The notes: generated from the sequence alone by a model not told the origin. 64,000 nucleotides of DNA from a bacterium (GCA_021822495.1 JAKAQO010000001.1:1-64000); one strand, 5' to 3'; counted from the first letter of the stretch, positions 27,903-38,803 are shown. A program made the numbers and translations.

Positions 27903-29811
27903 GTTTTTGAGCTCTCCTTTTTTTAGCGACCACCCGCTTCAAGACGACGACGCGATCCCCTTTTGAACTTGACGTCTTTGCGCTGATTTTGAGTCTTTTT
28001 AAGCTAATCCGGTACTTGTTGATTAGGAATCCCGCGACAATCTGCGCCCGTTGCCGACATAAGTTTTTAGCATTTTTCTCCGCGGGTTTGGCATAACCGA
28101 TGATATCATATCCCGCTTTCCTATTTTTAGCCATATCGCGAGCAATCTTTAAAATTTTATTTTTCATCGCCTTGGTCAACTGATAGCTATTGTTTTCGAA
28201 AGAAAACTCTCCCACAATTTGGGGACCACGTCTCCGGGATTTAATTTTTTTTCGGCGCCGCGCTATTTTCTTTCCATGATGCGCGGCTAATTCGACGTAA
28301 GCGACTTTCTTGTGTCCATGAAAGGATTTTTTAATCGGATGAAGGCGAGTCAAAGAAGATGAAATCTTAGCCGCCACTTTACGCTTTGAAGAACTTTTTT
28401 TCGCCGCTTTCGCTTGAGCATGATCCGCGTGTTTTTTCTTGGAAGCATTTTGAGTTCCGGGAGGCCCCGCAAGTTCCACCCAGCGATGAATCGTTCGCGT
28501 CCGCCCTGCACCGTCTTCCGCCGTCAATAAACACTCGTAAGAACCGTAGGGCTCATGCGAACCGGAATAATTTTTTCTGCCGTCCCAATAAACTTGATGA
28601 AAGACCGGGCCGCTTCCCACAACTTCTTCAATCGTCTGTTGTTTGTTATCTTCCGGGCCCAAAATTTTAAATTTCCAAAAACGCACGCCAGAACGCGGCT
28701 TTTCAACGGAAAACTCAATCAACACGCCTTGCCCCTTATCCGCACGAAAGCGGGAAGAAGAAAGGCCCATGGACAAAGGAGGCCCGTCTTCATCCGGCGG
28801 CGCCTTGAGATCCAGAGTTTCATGATAATCGAAAACAAGAATAATCCCCTTAAACGACAGGAGAGAGCTGGGAATTCGGTAAGAGCTTCCGGTCAAAAGC
28901 TCCGCCTGCACCCGGCTTGGGGAAACTCCCAAAGAGACAAGCGAATCGGCCACCGCCACCGCCCGGCGCATGGCAACGACCTTTACGTCTCCTAAAGCGG
29001 CCCCTTCAGGGAAAACGAATATTTTCGCTTTCCCTTCCCCATAAGAAACCGAAGCTAAATTGGAAATGATTTTATCAGCGTTATTTTTAAACTCGATCTG
29101 TTTTTCAAACAACAAGCTTGAAGGCAAAGCGATCGCCCAAGGCCGGCCATCATGCTTTCGAAGAATGACAATTCGGCGAATACGTTCTAAATGTTTCAAG
29201 CCCGCAACCGTCAAATTTTGAATTTGTCCTTTGATTTCCCTCTGAAGAACGGCGGCGCTCATGGGCGGAGATTGAACGATTTTAGGGGATTTTGGAGCCG
29301 CCGAGATTTGCGCTGAAGCTGGATGAGACGTTTCCTCGGTTGAGGAAGAAGGTTGCAAAACCTTGGATTTTTGAACCGGTTTTTTAAAGGCAGACTGAGA
29401 AGTTGCAGGCGCTTGATGGGACTCTGCCGCGACAGGAGAAGAAGCAGAAGCTCTGGGAACGGCAGATTTTTGAACCGCTTTTTTCAAGGCAGGTTGAGAA
29501 GTTTGAGAACTCTTGCGGGGTGAAGATTTTTTCTTTTTTGGTTTTGAAGGCACCTCCGTCCCCGACATACGTCGAGTAATGCGGTTTAAATATTTATTGG
29601 CCAGGACTTGCTCGGCGGGATCTCCCCCATTAAGAACTTCGATAAAACGATCCATCGCCTCCGAATCTTCTCCTTTTTTGAAATAAAAAATTCCTAATCG
29701 CATATCCCGGCTCAAGGGCGGCTCCGCGCCCGAAATAATTCCACCCCAGGCGCCGATGGCAACCGAACTAAAAAGAAAACTCCAAAAAAATTTTCGCCTG
29801 CTCTTAGGCAT
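27883..29811 (-). CDS. Secreted protein with OmpA-like domains and basic linker/C-terminus
   Basis: Signal peptide; OmpA-like RQRAQIVAGFLINKYRISLKRLKI; Lys-rich low complexity. Confidence 0.65.
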   Translation of the reverse strand: MPKSRRKFFWSFLFSSVAIGAWGGIISGAEPPLSRDMRLGIFYFKKGEDSEAMDRFIEVLNGGDPAEQVLANKYLNRITRRMSGTEVPSKPKKKKSSPRKSSQTSQPALKKAVQKSAVPRASASSPVAAESHQAPATSQSAFKKPVQKSKVLQPSSSTEETSHPASAQISAAPKSPKIVQSPPMSAAVLQREIKGQIQNLTVAGLKHLERIRRIVILRKHDGRPWAIALPSSLLFEKQIEFKNNADKIISNLASVSYGEGKAKIFVFPEGAALGDVKVVAMRRAVAVADSLVSLGVSPSRVQAELLTGSSYRIPSSLLSFKGIILVFDYHETLDLKAPPDEDGPPLSMGLSSSRFRADKGQGVLIEFSVEKPRSGVRFWKFKILGPEDNKQQTIEEVVGSGPVFHQVYWDGRKNYSGSHEPYGSYECLLTAEDGAGRTRTIHRWVELAGPPGTQNASKKKHADHAQAKAAKKSSSKRKVAAKISSSLTRLHPIKKSFHGHKKVAYVELAAHHGKKIARRRKKIKSRRRGPQIVGEFSFENNSYQLTKAMKNKILKIARDMAKNRKAGYDIIGYAKPAEKNAKNLCRQRAQIVAGFLINKYRISLKRLKISAKTSSSKGDRVVVLKRVVAKKRRAQKRERKAH

Positions 29812-29914
29812 AGTTAAAAATATTTCCTTTAATTGATCCGCCGCTCATCTTAATCATTATTGCGCCAAAGTGCGCTAAAGTGTTTACTAAATTATTACAG
29901 ACTCAAGCGCTTCC

Positions 29915-32167
29915 TTATAGATGGGAATGGGTCAAGACTTCCAAATTTTTTCGCGCGGCGGTCAAAGCCGGATTGATTTGGAGGGCCCTTTGGTAATCGC
30001 TGACGGCCTCGGAATAATTTTTGTTGAGAGTTTCAAGATAACCTAAATTATTCCAGAATCCGGCGGATTGAGGGAAGACCTTAACTCCGTAAGAGAGAAG
30101 GTCCAAAGCGGGAGATAAATACCTGACCGGATTCCGCAAATAAAGGGCGCCTAAACTATTGTAGACATCTCGAAGCAACGGGTTAATCCACCACGAAACG
30201 CGGAAATTATCAATCGCCGTGGGAATATCGCCAAGATGATTGGCCTCAATGGAACCTTTATTAAAGAAAATCTCATCATAACCCGCATTCGCATCCAAAG
30301 CCGCCTGATAGCTTTCTTCAGCTCTTTTGAAATCTCCTGAACGCGCATAGGCATTCCCCAATTCATAAATGGCATTTACCTCCGGCGGCCCCCAACGCTT
30401 TGAAATCTCAAGCTGTTCGATCGCACCGGCCATGTCTCCCTGCCTTGCCAGTTTAAAACCGGAAAAATAATGAACCTCTCTTTCCCAAACGCAGCTCCAG
30501 CGTCCGACCATCCAGACACATAGACATAAGGCCAGTGCAGGAACCCAAAAATTTTTCAAGTTTTTTTTCGTCGAAGACGGCTCGGAAGCGGGTATTCGTC
30601 CCATTCCAGAGGTCATTCCCACAACCCACCAAAAAAGAAAAGCCGGAACCGCGAAATGAAGAGACACATTCAAAAGATTGTCCGCCATCATGCCTAAAAC
30701 TGCGGCCGTCCCCGCGGAAACCCATAGACCCTCGAATGAGTCTTCGTCTTTTATAAAATCACTGGTCAAGCGGAAAAAAACAATCCAAATCCAAATAAAT
30801 AATCCGAGCCCGACAATTCCTGTTTGGGACAAAACCTCGAGGATCTCGTTATGAGCGTTGTTGGCATGGGTTCTCAACCCCCAATAAAAAGGCCTGGCTC
30901 GCAAAACAGGCCCCTGATAAAACGGATAAAATAATTCGAAAAGTCCAAAACCCTGGCCGGTCAAGGGGTTGTCCTTGGCCATGAGCCAGGCGCAGGTCCA
31001 AATCATCACTCGTTGATCCCAAGGGCTATAAGCTTGTTTTTCTTTTCCCGGTTTTAAAATCGTCGAGGCTTCCTCCAAACGACCCAAGACGCTGGGATGA
31101 TATCCCGCCGAAAGAAGGCTGTGCGGCCACAAAATAAAAACGGCGAAACCAAGTCCGAAAAAAAGCCCGAACAGACGCACTTCTTTACGGAGCGCCTTAA
31201 GAAATCCCTTGGAAAAAAAGAGAAAGGAAATCGCGACGAAAACCCCCAACCAAGAAGAGCGGGTCAGGCTGCATAAAAGCCCCGCTTCCAGAGTCAACGC
31301 GCACAACCCGTATCCCGCGCGCGCAAAGCCCTTGGCTTTCGTCCACAAAATCACGCAGAAGGGAATTAAAATGACGTTATAAGAAGAAAGGAAATTGGGA
31401 TTTCCAAAAGTCGAAACCGCGCGCCCGCCGTAGGGATTGAGCGCATGCGGCCAGATAAATTCAAAATTAAAATACTGAAGAACTCCGTACGCGGAAGCCA
31501 AAAAACCCGCGGCCAAGGCCAAATGGAGATAATCAATCCTGCGCCTTTTAAAGCTCAGCCATAGACAAAGCCCGACGCCCAAGGCCCATAAAAAAGCGCC
31601 GTAGCCGTTCCAGACCAAGGAAGCGATATCGGTAGGAGGAGAATTCAAACTTCTCATCAGCGGAAAGAAAAGCCACAATCCTCCCCATAAGATACAAAAG
31701 CCCGCCCATGCCCCGAAGTTGACAGCCTCATCTCGGCCTTGCTCCTCTCGAACGGCCGCTACTCCGAGAAAAAAAGCCCCCACGCAATTAATGATCCAAA
31801 AAATTTCGTGATTAAGCCCTTCGTTAAAAACGGAAGGCCGGAAAAACTTCACGTGCCTAAAAAAGGCGTATCCCCAACTGGCAAAAACAATCAAGGTCCA
31901 AAACAAAAGCGGCAGATTAAGCGCGGTCTTTAGTTCTTTCAATCGGTCTCGATTTTGAAATATCCAGAGAGTCAAGGCGACTGAAATCGAAATATTGAGA
32001 AGGCAGATTTGAGTGATGTAGGGATTGCGAGTAAGATTCGTAAAGAAAATAAGCGGCGAAACAAAAAAAGCGATGACTAAAAAAAAGTGTCGGGCAAAGT
32101 CTAGTCCTGAAAAAGATTCCAAGACGGGTTCCGCAACAACTTTTGAGCGCGCCATCTTGTTAATCAT
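29915..32167 (-). CDS. O-antigen ligase/Wzy-like membrane protein with C-terminal TPRs
   Basis: ~12 TM; FGNPNFLSSYNVILIPF...RTHANNAHNEILEVLSQTGIVGLGLF; TPR repeats at C-terminus. Confidence 0.87.
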   Translation of the reverse strand: MINKMARSKVVAEPVLESFSGLDFARHFFLVIAFFVSPLIFFTNLTRNPYITQICLLNISISVALTLWIFQNRDRLKELKTALNLPLLFWTLIVFASWGYAFFRHVKFFRPSVFNEGLNHEIFWIINCVGAFFLGVAAVREEQGRDEAVNFGAWAGFCILWGGLWLFFPLMRSLNSPPTDIASLVWNGYGAFLWALGVGLCLWLSFKRRRIDYLHLALAAGFLASAYGVLQYFNFEFIWPHALNPYGGRAVSTFGNPNFLSSYNVILIPFCVILWTKAKGFARAGYGLCALTLEAGLLCSLTRSSWLGVFVAISFLFFSKGFLKALRKEVRLFGLFFGLGFAVFILWPHSLLSAGYHPSVLGRLEEASTILKPGKEKQAYSPWDQRVMIWTCAWLMAKDNPLTGQGFGLFELFYPFYQGPVLRARPFYWGLRTHANNAHNEILEVLSQTGIVGLGLFIWIWIVFFRLTSDFIKDEDSFEGLWVSAGTAAVLGMMADNLLNVSLHFAVPAFLFWWVVGMTSGMGRIPASEPSSTKKNLKNFWVPALALCLCVWMVGRWSCVWEREVHYFSGFKLARQGDMAGAIEQLEISKRWGPPEVNAIYELGNAYARSGDFKRAEESYQAALDANAGYDEIFFNKGSIEANHLGDIPTAIDNFRVSWWINPLLRDVYNSLGALYLRNPVRYLSPALDLLSYGVKVFPQSAGFWNNLGYLETLNKNYSEAVSDYQRALQINPALTAARKNLEVLTHSHL

Positions 32168-32216
32168 AGGAATTTCCCCTAGCCTAATGTAAGAGTTTCT
32201 ATGCTAAACTTAAAAT

Positions 32217-33140
32217 ATGAATATCAAAAAATTGCCGATAGCCTTGGCCGCCGCTCTATTTGCCGGGAGTCTTCCCATAACACAAGCGGAAAGTTTGCCG
32301 CAGACGGATTCCGCCTTCTTTAACCAAGTCGGACAAATCCAAGTCCTCTTAAAACAGAAAACCTCTTCCCTCGGGCATTTAACCGAAAGTAAAAAAGCCC
32401 TGAGCAAACGAAGTATTTACCGCGATATTCTCCACCGCCTGGCTAATACTAACGTTCCCCCATCTTTTGTCCGACAAGCCCTCTTTAACCCCAAAACTAA
32501 AATCATCCCGGCTATTATTTCTCTCTTTCGAAGGCCCGCCGAGAAAATGCCCTACGAAAAATACCGCAAACGTTTTATCACGAAAGCCAATATCAATTAT
32601 GGCGCCGCTTTTTACCAGAGGCACGCGGAACTTCTGTCCCAAATTCAAAGCCACTACAAAGTCGACCCCTTGGTTTTAGTCAGCCTGGTTGGAGTTGAAA
32701 CGCGTTGGGGGCGTGTCACTGGAAATATTCCGGTCATCTCAGCCCTTTACACCATCGCGGCCAAAATTCCAGCCCTCTCCGATTGGGCGCGCCAGGAACT
32801 CGCCGCTTACATGGAGCTCTGTTATAAAGGAAACATCCCGCCGCAATCAATTGACGGCTCTTACGCCGGGGCTTTCGGCTATTTTCAATTCATGCCGTCC
32901 AGCTACAACGCCTATGCCGTAGATTTTGATGGAGACGGGGTTAAAGATTGGAAAACTTGGCCGGATGTCTTGGCCAGCGTCGCCCATTACCTCATCGCTC
33001 ATGGATACGCGCCCGGAGATATGACTCAAGGTTCTGCGATCTGGAATTCCATTTACGCCTATAACCCTTCCGACAATTACGTCCGAGCGATTCTCGAACT
33101 GCGCGGAAAAATTTCCGATCGCCTTTCAAAAGGAAACTGA
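32217..33140 (+). CDS. MltB-like lytic murein transglycosylase
   Basis: YKVDPLVLVSLVGVETRWGRVTGNIPVISALYTIA...YAGAFGYFQFMPSSYNAYAVDFDGDGVKD. Confidence 0.92.
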   Translation: MNIKKLPIALAAALFAGSLPITQAESLPQTDSAFFNQVGQIQVLLKQKTSSLGHLTESKKALSKRSIYRDILHRLANTNVPPSFVRQALFNPKTKIIPAIISLFRRPAEKMPYEKYRKRFITKANINYGAAFYQRHAELLSQIQSHYKVDPLVLVSLVGVETRWGRVTGNIPVISALYTIAAKIPALSDWARQELAAYMELCYKGNIPPQSIDGSYAGAFGYFQFMPSSYNAYAVDFDGDGVKDWKTWPDVLASVAHYLIAHGYAPGDMTQGSAIWNSIYAYNPSDNYVRAILELRGKISDRLSKGN

Positions 33141-33185
33141 GGAATTTCACTTCGGAAAGCCGCAAAACTCTGATACAATAAAGAT

Positions 33186-35339
33186 ATGCGGTTGATTTTT
33201 CTTCTCTCTTGTCTTGTCTCGTGGAAGGCCCACGCCGGGCCTCAAGGCATCAAGATAGAAACCCCGTCAAGCGATAATTCGCCTGTCCTCACCCAACCCC
33301 AAACCCCGGATCAGGACCTAGGCGTTCAGGAAAACACTCTCCCAAACACCGCGCCGTCTGAATCAGAAGTTCTTCCCAGCGTCCAAACTCAAAACGCTCA
33401 AATTGTTTCGCAAACAAAAATCGCTCTAACTCCCCAAACGCAAACGACGCAGGGTTCATCTCTCTTAAAAGCCTCTCCAGCTCAAGCCAACGCCGTCCAA
33501 ACCGCTGGCCAAAATCTCCCTGTCGGGCTTCCGCCGAAAAGTAAAGCCTGGAAAAAAGAAAAACAAGGGCTCAATTCTCTCCAAACCGCAAACCCCGAAG
33601 ACGTCGAGGCGCTTCAAAATGAGCTGCGAAAAATTTTTGACCGTGAAATCGCCACGCCCTCACGCGAACCCCAAACCCCAACGGCTCAAATTCAGGGAAA
33701 AACGGAAAACGCCTTTGACCGCATTTATCAGGCGGCCTCCGTCGCCGCTTCCGCCTCTATTTACGACGCCCCGGTTTTATTTCAATCCGCTCTTAAAACG
33801 ACAAATGAATCCGTTAAAAAGGGAGAAATTCTCCACGCAATCGCCGCTCAGTTTAAGCGCGCCATCTTTCAATCAGCCGCAAAAAAAGCGCGGCAAGCCC
33901 TGCCGCAACTCTTAGAGGAAACTGCAACAGCGGCGCTCAACCGCAGGACTTCCGTCTTTGAGCGCGGACTCAAGGCCTTTGAGTCCTGGAACGGGCTTTT
34001 GGGAAGCCCTCAAAAACCGCTGATTCTCAACTGGCCGGAAACCCAAAGTTATCTTCAAAACCTTAAAAAATCCGCGCCTCAAGAGAGTTCCTCGTTGCTT
34101 GAGTCTAATTCCAGCCTGCGTTTGGAAGAGACGCCTTCCCGGCAATTTAAGGCGCTTTTGCCGCCTTTTAGCTTGGCAAACCTCTCTCTCAAACTTCTGC
34201 CGCAATCTCCCGCCGGAAACCTGGCGTTAATTTTCGGCGGCCAAAAAATTTTCGCTCCTTCCCTTAACCTCACCTGGAAGGCTTTTTACGATTTAGAAAG
34301 AAACCTTGCGGGGAAATCTCTCTTTGCGGCGGCCTTAAGCGCGGCAAAATATTCCGCCCAGATATGGGCTCATGGACTATGGAATTGGTTTTGGCGTGTC
34401 GTCGCTATGTTCAGGGCGCCCACGCGCATAAATTTTGGAAACGGAATTGAGTTTCAAACCCACACCCCCGCGTTTAAACGCATTCTCCATTTCTTGGACA
34501 AAAATTCAAACGCGCCCATTTCAGGTTCTTCAGTCGTCTTTCTCAATCTTCAACCCCTCACCGAACCTTATTTTAATTTCAAGCGCGCCCCTTCTGTTGA
34601 GGACGCTGAAAACTTGGCCAAGGCTTATCAAAATTTAAGCGGCGACTCTTCCGGCCTTCAAGGCCTTTCAGCTATAGCGCAAAGCCTCAAAACCGCGCCC
34701 GCCAAAAGCGCCGATCCTCGGATTTTAAACTACTGGACCGAAAGAATTGACGCATCCGCAATCGCCTTTTTATTTCAAGCATTAAAGCGCGCGGCAAAAA
34801 ACCTCAAGAAACCCGTCTTTTTCGCGGATCAGGGGAAAAATCAGGACACAGGAACCATTCTCTTAGTTTTTCACGAATCAGAAAATAGCCGCGCAGTTTC
34901 TCTCCTTAAAGAAGCCGGCTTTGACGACTCCCTTCAATCCGCTTGGGTTTACGCCTTGAAATACCCTAAACCAAGCGAGGTTCAATCTGATATTTCGCTG
35001 GCTGAAAAAACCGCATCGGGCCAAATTAAAAGCCTGCCCACAAAAAATCTATCTCAAATCTCAAAGCCGATTGAAGATGCGCGCATCAACCAAGCTGTTT
35101 TAACTTACCAGGGACTTAAGGATCAGCAGGCGCTTCTTAACTGGTGGAATCAATTTGCCTTAACGCCCAACGCAACGCCCATGGCTATCGCTTTAAGCCG
35201 GAAGTTATGGGCGCTCAGAAAAAAACCTGGAATGTCCCCTCATTCTCTTTTGTCAATCTTTAAAGCCCTCAAGCAAAGCCTCCCGAGTCCCGCTCAAAAG
35301 CGAGAGTTTGGCGCCGCCCTTCAAGCGTTGACGCGCTAA
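33186..35339 (+). CDS. Secreted protein of unknown function with Gln/Thr-rich N-terminus
   Basis: Signal peptide MRLIFLLSCLVSWKAHA; no recognised domain. Confidence 0.6.
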   Translation: MRLIFLLSCLVSWKAHAGPQGIKIETPSSDNSPVLTQPQTPDQDLGVQENTLPNTAPSESEVLPSVQTQNAQIVSQTKIALTPQTQTTQGSSLLKASPAQANAVQTAGQNLPVGLPPKSKAWKKEKQGLNSLQTANPEDVEALQNELRKIFDREIATPSREPQTPTAQIQGKTENAFDRIYQAASVAASASIYDAPVLFQSALKTTNESVKKGEILHAIAAQFKRAIFQSAAKKARQALPQLLEETATAALNRRTSVFERGLKAFESWNGLLGSPQKPLILNWPETQSYLQNLKKSAPQESSSLLESNSSLRLEETPSRQFKALLPPFSLANLSLKLLPQSPAGNLALIFGGQKIFAPSLNLTWKAFYDLERNLAGKSLFAAALSAAKYSAQIWAHGLWNWFWRVVAMFRAPTRINFGNGIEFQTHTPAFKRILHFLDKNSNAPISGSSVVFLNLQPLTEPYFNFKRAPSVEDAENLAKAYQNLSGDSSGLQGLSAIAQSLKTAPAKSADPRILNYWTERIDASAIAFLFQALKRAAKNLKKPVFFADQGKNQDTGTILLVFHESENSRAVSLLKEAGFDDSLQSAWVYALKYPKPSEVQSDISLAEKTASGQIKSLPTKNLSQISKPIEDARINQAVLTYQGLKDQQALLNWWNQFALTPNATPMAIALSRKLWALRKKPGMSPHSLLSIFKALKQSLPSPAQKREFGAALQALTR

Positions 35340-35372
35340 GGGCTTGGAAAGAAATAAGCATATAAAATGAGC

Positions 35373-35402
35373 ATGGGCGAAAACGCCGCCTTTTTAGCCC
35401 AT
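35373..35402. terminator. Possible bidirectional terminator between convergent genes
   Basis: ATGGGCGAAAACGCCGCCTTTTTAGCCCAT: GGCG-AAAA-CGCC plus flanking ATGGGC/GCCCAT pairing. Confidence 0.45.
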
Positions 35403-36733
35403 CACCCAGGATTAATCACAAGCGTCCTAATTTCTGAATATTCCTCCATCGCGTAACGCACGCCTTCCCGCCCGATGCCGGAATCTTTGTTGCCGCCGTA
35501 AGGCATAGCGTCTGATCGAAAAGCGGGAATATCGTTGATGATAATTCCGCCATAAGGAAGTTCCCGCCAAGCGCGGTGGGCCAGTTTTAAATCCCGGGTA
35601 AAAATTCCGGCTTGAAGCCCGTAAGAGCCCTCGGACATTTTTTTAAGCGCTTGATCCGAGTCCTCAACTTTTTCGAGAGTCGCCACCGGCCCGAACGCCT
35701 CCTCACAACTAAGCAGGCAGTTTTTTGGCGCGTTTTCAATCAAGGTCGCAGGGAAAATGCCGTTTCCCATGCGCTTTCCCCCGCACAAAATTTTTGCACC
35801 TTGACCGACCGCTTCCGAAACCCAATCTTCAACGCGTTCTTCGGATTTTGGGTCAATTAAGGGGCCGATGTCGGTCTTTTCATCCATCGGATCGCCGACC
35901 TTTAAAGCCGCTATTTCCTTAAGCAACAAGTCTTTAAATTTCTCATAGACAGGCGCGGCCGCAAAGATTTTCTGAACCGAAATGCAGACCTGACCGCTGT
36001 AATAAAAAGCCCCCCACGCCGCTCTTTTAGCCGCATAAACCAAGTCCGCAGTTTCATCCACATAAAGCGGAGCGGTTCCGCCCAATTCCAGAATCACGCG
36101 CTTTTTCCCGGCCAGGGATTTAAGTTTCCAGCCGACCGCCGCGCTGCCGGTAAAAGAAAGAATGGAAAACAAATCGCTTTGAACCAGTTTTTCCGCAATT
36201 TCGTTGGAACAAAACGCGGCCGCGGCGGCGCGATCAGGCCACCCGGATTCAAAAATAATCTCCATTAATTTTTGGGCGGTCTTGGGCGCTTGGGGCGCGG
36301 GTTTTAGAACAAAGGGAATTCCTAAGGCGATCGCGGGCGCGACTTTATGGGCTACCAAATTGAGCGGAAAGTTAAAAGGAGAAATCAAAAGCGCGGGGCC
36401 GCGCGGAAAACGCCGGGTCAAGGCCGAGCGTCCCACGCTGGATGAATCCAAATCCAGCGGCAAAACTTCCCCGCCAAAGCGTTTGGCTTCTTCAGAGGCC
36501 CAATTAAAAGTAAACACCGCGCGCGCGACCTCTCTTCGCGCTTCCTTGATTGGCTTTTTCACTTCCTCGCAGATCAGGCGCGCGAAATCCTCGGAAGACG
36601 CCGCTATTTTGCCGGAAATTTTTTGCAAAATCTCGGCGCGCGCGTAAGAAGGCAAGGCCGCCGTCTCTCCAATATGTCCCACAACCTTTGCCGCTAAATC
36701 CAGTGTTTCGTCCAGGTCTTGATTTTTTTTCAT
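35402..36733 (-). CDS. Aldehyde dehydrogenase
   Basis: GPALLISPFNFPLNLVAHKVAPAIALGIPFVLKPAP; LELGGTAPLYVDETADL; GQVCISVQK. Confidence 0.94.
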   Translation of the reverse strand: MKKNQDLDETLDLAAKVVGHIGETAALPSYARAEILQKISGKIAASSEDFARLICEEVKKPIKEARREVARAVFTFNWASEEAKRFGGEVLPLDLDSSSVGRSALTRRFPRGPALLISPFNFPLNLVAHKVAPAIALGIPFVLKPAPQAPKTAQKLMEIIFESGWPDRAAAAAFCSNEIAEKLVQSDLFSILSFTGSAAVGWKLKSLAGKKRVILELGGTAPLYVDETADLVYAAKRAAWGAFYYSGQVCISVQKIFAAAPVYEKFKDLLLKEIAALKVGDPMDEKTDIGPLIDPKSEERVEDWVSEAVGQGAKILCGGKRMGNGIFPATLIENAPKNCLLSCEEAFGPVATLEKVEDSDQALKKMSEGSYGLQAGIFTRDLKLAHRAWRELPYGGIIINDIPAFRSDAMPYGGNKDSGIGREGVRYAMEEYSEIRTLVINPG

Positions 36734-36807
36734 GAAATTTTCTCCGTCTTTTTAAATAGTATAGCGCATCATTGACAGGCGCAAGGCGTAATTTATAGCT
36801 TAAGGAC

Positions 36808-37182
36808 ATGGAAAAGAAAGTTCTAATTATTGATGACGAACCCGAAATGCTCAAAATGATTTCTTACGCCCTTGAAAAGGCGGGATTTAAAACCGCGACC
36901 TGCGACAGCGGAAAGCAGGCTCTGGCCGCCATTTCCTCGCATAAGCCAGACCTTCTGATTTTGGACGTTATGCTTCCAGGAATTGATGGCTATTCCCTGG
37001 GGCAACAAATCGCGGGGAACCCGGAAACCAAAGGGATTCCAGTGATCGTTTTAACCGCCCTTGAGCCTTCAAAGCCTCTCTTTCAAAAATTCTCGCAAGT
37101 GGTTGCCTTCATGACCAAACCCTGCAATATTGACGAGCTGGTTTCCCAGGTTCAAAAAGCAGTCGGGCAAGCGGCGGCGTAA
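36808..37182 (+). CDS. Single-domain response regulator
   Basis: VLIIDDEPEMLKMI...DLLILDVMLPGIDGYSL...VVAFMTKPC. Confidence 0.93.
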   Translation: MEKKVLIIDDEPEMLKMISYALEKAGFKTATCDSGKQALAAISSHKPDLLILDVMLPGIDGYSLGQQIAGNPETKGIPVIVLTALEPSKPLFQKFSQVVAFMTKPCNIDELVSQVQKAVGQAAA

Positions 37183-37184
37183 CC

Positions 37185-38480
37185 ATGGCTGATGAATATG
37201 ACGCGCTCGTCGTCGGAGCCGGCCCGGCCGGTCTCTCCTGCGCGATCACGATAGCCCGCGCGGGCCTTAGAGTCGTCGTTTTAGAGCGGGGAGAATATCC
37301 CGGAGCTAAGAATGTCCAAGGCGCCGTTCTTTATTCCAAGATGCTCCATGAAATTGTCCCTCATTTCTGGAAAGAAGAAAACGCGCCGGTTGAGAGGCCC
37401 GTTGTCGAGCAAAAGCTTTGCATTACGACCGAAGACTCCTGGGTTACGACCGGATATCGTTCGCTTAAATTTCTTGAGGATGTTCCCAACTGCTACACCA
37501 TCATCCGCGTCAAATTCGACCGCTGGTACGCGCGTAAAGCGGAGGAAGCAGGGGCCGAGGTTTTCTGCGGCGTCACCGTAAAAGACATAATCAAGGAAAA
37601 TGGAAAAATCGTCGGCATTAAAACCTCCGAAGGAGACGAGCTTAGGGCTTCGGTCGTCATCGCCGCCGACGGGGTCAATTCCATGATCGCGCAAAAAGCG
37701 GGCTTTATTGACGAGCTTAAGCCCGCGGAAGTCGCCTTGGGCGCCAAGGAAGTCATCGCGCTCGATCCCAAGGTGATTGAAGACCGCTTTCAGCTTAATC
37801 CCGGAGAGGGTTCGACCATGGAAATGTTCGGTTCAACCACTCTTGGCATGATGGGATACGTTTTTCTCTATACCAATAAAGAAAGCCTTTCTTTGGGCGT
37901 TGGGTGTAAATTCTCGGATTATCAAAAGAAAAATATCCGTCCTTCGGATCATCTTGAATACGTTAAAACCCATCCCTTGATTAAGAAGCTGATCTCCGGC
38001 GGGAAAACTCTTGAATATTCCGCGCATCTCATCCCCGAGGGCGGACTCAAATCCATGCCTCCCTTGGCCGCGGACGGGTTTCTCGTAGCCGGAGATGCGG
38101 CGCAAATGACCAACCCCGCTTACCGGGAAGGCTCAAATCTCGCCATGACTTCGGGCAAGCTCGCGGGAGAGACGGTTATCGAAGCCAAAAAGAAAAATGA
38201 TTTTTCTAAAGCTTCGCTTTCAGCTTATGTTCAAAAACTCAAGGAAAGCTACGTCCTTCAGGACATGGAAGAGGTCAAAGATTTGGAAGACGCGGTTGAA
38301 AAAAGTCCGGGCTTTTTGGATTTCTATCCGAAACTCGCCTGCGATTTGGCCCATTTGCGCTTCTCCGCCGACGGCCGTCCCAAAAAAGGCCATTTAAAAG
38401 AAGCCCTTAGCCTGGTCGGAAAACGCGGGTTATTTAGAATCGCCAAAGACTTGTGGCCGCTCAGAAAGGTTGGAATCTAA
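37185..38480 (+). CDS. fixC: FixC-like electron transfer flavoprotein-quinone oxidoreductase
   Basis: YDALVVGAGPAGLSCAITIARAGLRVVVLERGEYPGAKNVQGAVLYSKMLHEIVP. Confidence 0.92.
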   Translation: MADEYDALVVGAGPAGLSCAITIARAGLRVVVLERGEYPGAKNVQGAVLYSKMLHEIVPHFWKEENAPVERPVVEQKLCITTEDSWVTTGYRSLKFLEDVPNCYTIIRVKFDRWYARKAEEAGAEVFCGVTVKDIIKENGKIVGIKTSEGDELRASVVIAADGVNSMIAQKAGFIDELKPAEVALGAKEVIALDPKVIEDRFQLNPGEGSTMEMFGSTTLGMMGYVFLYTNKESLSLGVGCKFSDYQKKNIRPSDHLEYVKTHPLIKKLISGGKTLEYSAHLIPEGGLKSMPPLAADGFLVAGDAAQMTNPAYREGSNLAMTSGKLAGETVIEAKKKNDFSKASLSAYVQKLKESYVLQDMEEVKDLEDAVEKSPGFLDFYPKLACDLAHLRFSADGRPKKGHLKEALSLVGKRGLFRIAKDLWPLRKVGI

Positions 38481-38803
38481 TGGAAGAAAATAAACTCGCC
38501 GGCATCATTAAAGAAACAACCGAGACCAAACTGGGAACCCTTGAATGGAAAAAATCTCCCAACCCCCACATTCATCTTAAAGACTCTTCCGCCAATTCTC
38601 CCTGCGCCACGCAATGCAAGGATAAAACCTGCGTCACCGTCTGCCCGGCAAAGGTCTATGAATGGCACGGCGAGAAAAACTCAATCGTCGTCAACTACGA
38701 AAATTGTATTGAGTGCGGCGGATGCCGGATGCTGTGCCCTTTTGACAATATCGTCTGCGATTGGCCCGAAGGCGGCATGGGCGTCAAATACAAATACGGT
38801 TAA
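38480..38803 (+). CDS. fixX: FixX-like ferredoxin
   Basis: CKDKTCVTVCPAKVYEW...NYENCIECGGCRMLCPFDNIVCDWPEGGMGVKYKYG; start at 38480 overlapping the fixC stop (TAATG). Confidence 0.93.
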   Translation: MEENKLAGIIKETTETKLGTLEWKKSPNPHIHLKDSSANSPCATQCKDKTCVTVCPAKVYEWHGEKNSIVVNYENCIECGGCRMLCPFDNIVCDWPEGGMGVKYKYG

